Positions 4,817-7,113 of a stretch of 7,113 nt of DNA are shown piece by piece. The stretch lies in the NCBI GenBank assembly GCA_012032065.1, contig JAAURV010000161.1, positions 1 through 7,113 on the forward strand. Direction: 5' to 3'. The DNA is from Hyphomicrobiales bacterium. Lineage in GTDB: Bacteria > Pseudomonadota > Alphaproteobacteria > Rhizobiales > Aestuariivirgaceae. The translations under genes and the position numbers were made by a program. The notes under the pieces are model-generated. The model ran no database searches. It saw only the letters and a program-made list of their open reading frames with translations, and was not told where the DNA came from. Within the stretch, counting starts at the first letter, position 1. Each line of letters starts with the position of its first letter.

Positions 4817-5275
4817 TCAGCGTCGTTTCGGTAACGGCGTAGGTTTAGCCCCAATCACCTCCCGCGCAATCTTCTCCAGCGATCTCCCCCCGATGTAACC
4901 GCCCATTCCGATTGACAGAAAGTTCCAGAACTCGGGCGGAAGCGCCTGCCAGCGGGGCTGATAGGCGATGGGGTGCCCGGCAAGAAGCTCCACGAAGGGG
5001 ATGAGAGCGCCCACGACCAGCAGCAGCGCCGTCAGAACCAACATCAGTATCGGCCGCCAGTTGCGGGTGAGCCAGTCTTCGCTCTTGGTCTCGGCGATGA
5101 TGACGGAGGCCGCCTGCTCCGCCTCTTTGGACAAACCCGATACCAGCTCCTGCTCCAGTTCGGCCTTGAGCTTGCGGCGGAGTTCGAGGTCGCCCACGTA
5201 GCGGTCGAGGATGGTGGAGAGCGGGCCCTTCACGAGCGCGCCCACCGCCGAGACGATCAGGGGAAGCGGCAGCAT
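4817..5275 (-). CDS. Phage holin, 3TM type (GTA_holin_3TM family)
   Basis: A 152-residue inner-membrane protein expected to form the lesions that release the endolysin. An N-terminal hydrophobic segment (about 4-22) is followed by a charged helical region (about 24-66, LELRRKLKAELEQELVSGLSK). Then comes the family landmark EDWLTRNWRPILMLVLTALL (TM about 75-98), the short linker PRWQALPPEFWNF, and a glycine-rich final segment SIGMGGYIGGRSLEKI (about 118-136). The C-terminus is basic (KPTPLPKRR). This matches the 3TM holins described with gene transfer agents and many alphaproteobacterial prophages. It begins one base after the endolysin stop, with a GGAGGAGG tract inside the end of that gene. 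It is the last gene of the module. Confidence 0.87.
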   Translation of the reverse strand: MLPLPLIVSAVGALVKGPLSTILDRYVGDLELRRKLKAELEQELVSGLSKEAEQAASVIIAETKSEDWLTRNWRPILMLVLTALLLVVGALIPFVELLAGHPIAYQPRWQALPPEFWNFLSIGMGGYIGGRSLEKIAREVIGAKPTPLPKRR

Positions 5276-5276
5276 G

Positions 5277-5969
5277 TCAGATGCCCTCCTCCAAAGCTTT
5301 CTTCCGCCGCTCGCGCACGATCCAGAAAGACGCAGCCACGATCACCGCCATCAGCACGATTGCCGCGGCGGGACCGGAGAAGATGTCGATGGCCTCCCGC
5401 GCGATGGGGAGAAGCGTTGTGGCGATGCCAGCCAGCGCCGAGACGATGGCGGCAAGCGTCGTCGTACTCTCACGCGCGGGCTTGCCGGGATTGACCTCGA
5501 CCGGCCCCGGCAACGGCTCGCCGGAGTCGCCAGAGGCGAACAGTTCCGCTTCCGCCGCGCGTCGTCTCACCAGGCCCGGCAGCGTGCGGCCACCGGCCTT
5601 CACCCACATCTGAAGCCTTCGCGCCACGGCGTCGAAGTCGCCGGCGTTCACCGCCTTCAACACGCTCGACTTGGCGAAATTGCCGAGGCCCACATTGTAG
5701 GCGAAACTCACGAGTGCGGAGAATTGCGCCGGCGTCAGATCGGGAATGACGCGCGCGCCAACGCCTTCGGCAAACTTGGCCACATCGCGCCGCAGAATTT
5801 CACCTGCTTCGGCGCGGCTCACTTTCAGTCCGGGCGTCACCTGCGGTGCGCCCGCCATCGACGTGTGGCCGTAACCAATCGTCCATACGCCGACCGCATC
5901 GCGATAGGCGTCGCTCCTGAATCCCTCGAAGCGCTTGATCAGCGCGAGGCCTTCTTCGGTCATGTGCAT
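5277..5969 (-). CDS. GH24 (T4-type) endolysin with hydrophobic C-terminal tail
   Basis: A lysozyme/muramidase that cleaves the N-acetylmuramic acid to N-acetylglucosamine bond in peptidoglycan. The GH24 core is about residues 3-145 of the 230-residue product. The catalytic triad sits in KRFEGFRSDAYRDAVGVWT plus IGYGHT: E15, D24 and T30 counted from the chosen start. SFAYNVG and GRTLPGLVRRRAAEAELF are further family signatures. After a proline-rich linker (about 150-168) come two hydrophobic segments (about 170-190 and 198-218) and a basic tail, so the enzyme may be membrane-tethered. Start: ATG at 5969, seven bases after GGGAG. A TTG two codons upstream is too close to that site and an ATG two codons downstream is spaced worse. 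It begins two bases after the preceding gene's stop. Confidence 0.93.
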   Translation of the reverse strand: MHMTEEGLALIKRFEGFRSDAYRDAVGVWTIGYGHTSMAGAPQVTPGLKVSRAEAGEILRRDVAKFAEGVGARVIPDLTPAQFSALVSFAYNVGLGNFAKSSVLKAVNAGDFDAVARRLQMWVKAGGRTLPGLVRRRAAEAELFASGDSGEPLPGPVEVNPGKPARESTTTLAAIVSALAGIATTLLPIAREAIDIFSGPAAAIVLMAVIVAASFWIVRERRKKALEEGI

Positions 5970-5971
5970 TG

Positions 5972-6325
5972 TCAAGCTCCCGCGCGCGAGATGGAAAGCA
6001 GAATGGGCGCCACCACGCCGCGCGGAACCGCTCCGGCGCGCGCCAGACAGCCGTTCGAGAAGAGAAGCATCTTCATCCCGGCCGTGCCTTTACTCTCGGC
6101 GGCGATCACGATCTCGTCGGCCGCAAATTCCGTAGGCGGAGGAATTTGATTATACGCGGCGAGAAAGACCTTCGCTTCCCTGCCCTTGAGCACATGAACC
6201 TCGGCCGAGGGAAAGCGCTGCTTCACCGCCTCGAGGAAAGCCTGCGGTGCGATGCATTGAGGCGGCTGCGCGAAGGCGGACACGGCAAAGAGCAGCGCCG
6301 CCAGCAGGATGCCGGCACGTTTCAT
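5972..6325 (-). CDS. Small secreted protein of the lysis module, function unknown
   Basis: 117 residues with a clear signal peptide, MKRAGILLAALLFAVSAFA, and a probable cleavage before Q20. It is not a lipoprotein: C24 lacks a lipobox. The mature part is a roughly 97-residue alpha/beta-looking domain with exactly two cysteines, C24 and C93, possibly a periplasmic disulfide. Motifs such as AFLEAVKQRFPSAEVHVLKG and FAADEIVIAAESKG are not ones I can name. The start is backed by GGAG six bases upstream. It sits between the XhlA-like gene and the endolysin, where phages often keep spanins or lysis regulators. It lacks a spanin's TM anchor or coiled coil, so that role is unproven. The hydrophobic C-terminal stretch (about 98-112) is notable. 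Confidence 0.75.
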   Translation of the reverse strand: MKRAGILLAALLFAVSAFAQPPQCIAPQAFLEAVKQRFPSAEVHVLKGREAKVFLAAYNQIPPPTEFAADEIVIAAESKGTAGMKMLLFSNGCLARAGAVPRGVVAPILLSISRAGA

Positions 6326-6350
6326 GGGAGTCTCCTATGATTGAGAAAAT

Positions 6351-6563
6351 TCAGCGAAAGTCGAGGAACGGAATCAGCTTCGCGGCGGCGGCGCCCGCGC
6401 TTATGGAGAGCGCCACGATCACGGAGAGAGTCCGCCAGCCGCCGCGCGCGGTCACCAGCGCGTCGCGGATTTCGCGCACGTCGCTGCGGATCGCATGGAG
6501 CTCGGCTTCGACATTCTCCATGCGCGCCTGCAGCGCGCCCACGTCGCGGTCGAGAGTCATCAT
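6351..6563 (-). CDS. Small coiled-coil, single-TM phage protein (XhlA/haemolysin-like)
   Basis: 70 residues. The first part is a charged heptad helix (about 4-40, ARMENVEAELHAIRSDVREI). After the GGWRT hinge comes one transmembrane segment (about 45-63, LSVIVALSISAGAAAAKLI). This layout, coiled coil then GWRT then TM, is that of XhlA-like cell-surface haemolysins and of small accessory holin-type proteins in phage lysis modules. The ATG shares a base with the TGA of the upstream virion gene (TGATG), so translation is probably coupled; a second in-frame ATG follows at once. Role in lysis is inferred from context. Confidence 0.75.
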   Translation of the reverse strand: MMTLDRDVGALQARMENVEAELHAIRSDVREIRDALVTARGGWRTLSVIVALSISAGAAAAKLIPFLDFR

Positions 6564-7113
6564 CAGAAATCCGTTTCGATGTAGAGGTTCATCAACGTGA
6601 TGCCGATCACGCTCGATGTGCCGCCGACGCTCATCCAGCCGCGGGGTGCGAGGAAAGTCGAAGTGGTGGGCAAGCTCGTGGTAATCGTGCCGGCCGCCAC
6701 ATTCGAGGTTCCGAGTTCGCGCACTTCGTAGGAAACGCTCTGCGTGGTGCCCGGCGGCGAGAACATGGTCAGTTCATAGACCTTCGCCCGATCCGCCGTG
6801 GGCACGGGGAAGGATGCGCCCAGATCGATCTTGGTCACGGCGCCCGCACCCCGGTGCATGATCTGGATATTGGCGTCCGCCGCATCCCATCCCATGCCTA
6901 CGATGTTGGCGATCGTTGACGGCTCGACATCGGACGGCGCCGCGGTCGAGTTGCCGAGTCCCACGAAGGCGCGGTTTGTCGCCGTGGCCACGCCAGTCGC
7001 TGGCCCCCAGCGGCAGGCGAAGTAGAAGCCGCCCTGTTCCGCAGCCGGGCCGCCAACAATGTACTGCGCGACGGTGGACCTGAATCCAGCCACGGCGGTT
7101 GCGGCCGCCGTGG
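6563..7113 (-). CDS. Phage virion/tail-associated protein, C-terminal part
   Basis: The frame is open to the window edge, so the true start is outside; at least 182 residues are visible. The sequence is rich in small and beta-forming residues with almost no long helices. It carries stretches familiar from prophage structural proteins: GLGNSTAAPSDVEPSTIANI, GMGWDAADANIQIMHRG, KIDLGASFPVPTADRAKVYEL, FSPPGTTQSVSYEVREL and the end GITLMNLYIETDF. Such proteins are usually encoded near the tail tip just before the lysis genes, as here, and probably sit on the particle surface. A GTG at 7091-7093 could start translation but is more likely an internal valine, because the frame continues upstream as TAAATAV. 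The exact virion role is not resolvable. Confidence 0.7.
   Translation of the reverse strand, partial: TAAATAVAGFRSTVAQYIVGGPAAEQGGFYFACRWGPATGVATATNRAFVGLGNSTAAPSDVEPSTIANIVGMGWDAADANIQIMHRGAGAVTKIDLGASFPVPTADRAKVYELTMFSPPGTTQSVSYEVRELGTSNVAAGTITTSLPTTSTFLAPRGWMSVGGTSSVIGITLMNLYIETDF

Noticed and set aside
5211..6149. Plus-strand open frame (312 codons) opposite endolysin and holin
   Set aside because: Arg/His/Ala-rich mirror translation of the lysis genes, with no domain.
7091..7093. GTG as the start of the virion protein
   Set aside because: The frame stays open to the window edge with plausible residues, and no Shine-Dalgarno can be judged; treated as a partial gene.

Overview
The window looks like chromosomal DNA of an alphaproteobacterium, probably Hyphomicrobiales/Rhizobiales. 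The reasons are the high-GC codon use of its core genes, a FeuP/FeuQ-type two-component pair, and a lysis module with a gene-transfer-agent-type 3TM holin. Nearly everything lies on the minus strand. The only plus-strand gene supported is the C-terminal tail of an AraC/GlxA-family regulator (2-124), followed by a strong hairpin (143-170).

Region 472-3363 is a compact host operon read right to left: a secreted PepSY-domain protein (2931-3281), an OmpR/PhoP-class response regulator (2228-2899), its membrane histidine kinase (865-2238), then a SnoaL/NTF2-like protein (472-855). Junctions are tight: an intercistronic hairpin between PepSY and regulator, an 11-nt overlap between regulator and kinase, and a Shine-Dalgarno overlapping the kinase stop before the SnoaL-like gene. 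Upstream lie a perfect CRP-like dyad (TGTGA-N6-TCACA) and direct GTTCATC/GTTCAGC repeats with an 11-bp period, the expected architecture for an OmpR-class site. The likely logic is that PepSY modulates the kinase in the periplasm and the regulator controls its own operon. That logic is inference.

Region about 3364-4816 is accessory-looking and lower in GC. It holds a stretch with no recognisable gene (3372-3845) and a translationally coupled pair of 90-residue genes (4118-4390 then 3846-4118, sharing one base in TAATG). Their predicted layout resembles HicB-like antitoxin and HicA-like toxin, but divergent. They have a well-formed sigma70-type promoter (4534-4562), overlapping operator-like dyads and a leader hairpin abutting the ribosome binding site. 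Next to them is a 41-bp-period tandem repeat of palindromic units (4681-4757).

Region 4817-7113 is the end of a prophage or phage-derived element. Right to left it reads: C-terminal part of a virion/tail protein running off the window, a small coiled-coil plus one-TM protein (XhlA-like), a small secreted two-cysteine protein, a GH24 endolysin with a hydrophobic C-terminal tail, and a 3TM holin. All five are packed head to tail with overlaps or very short gaps. No integrase or att site is visible.
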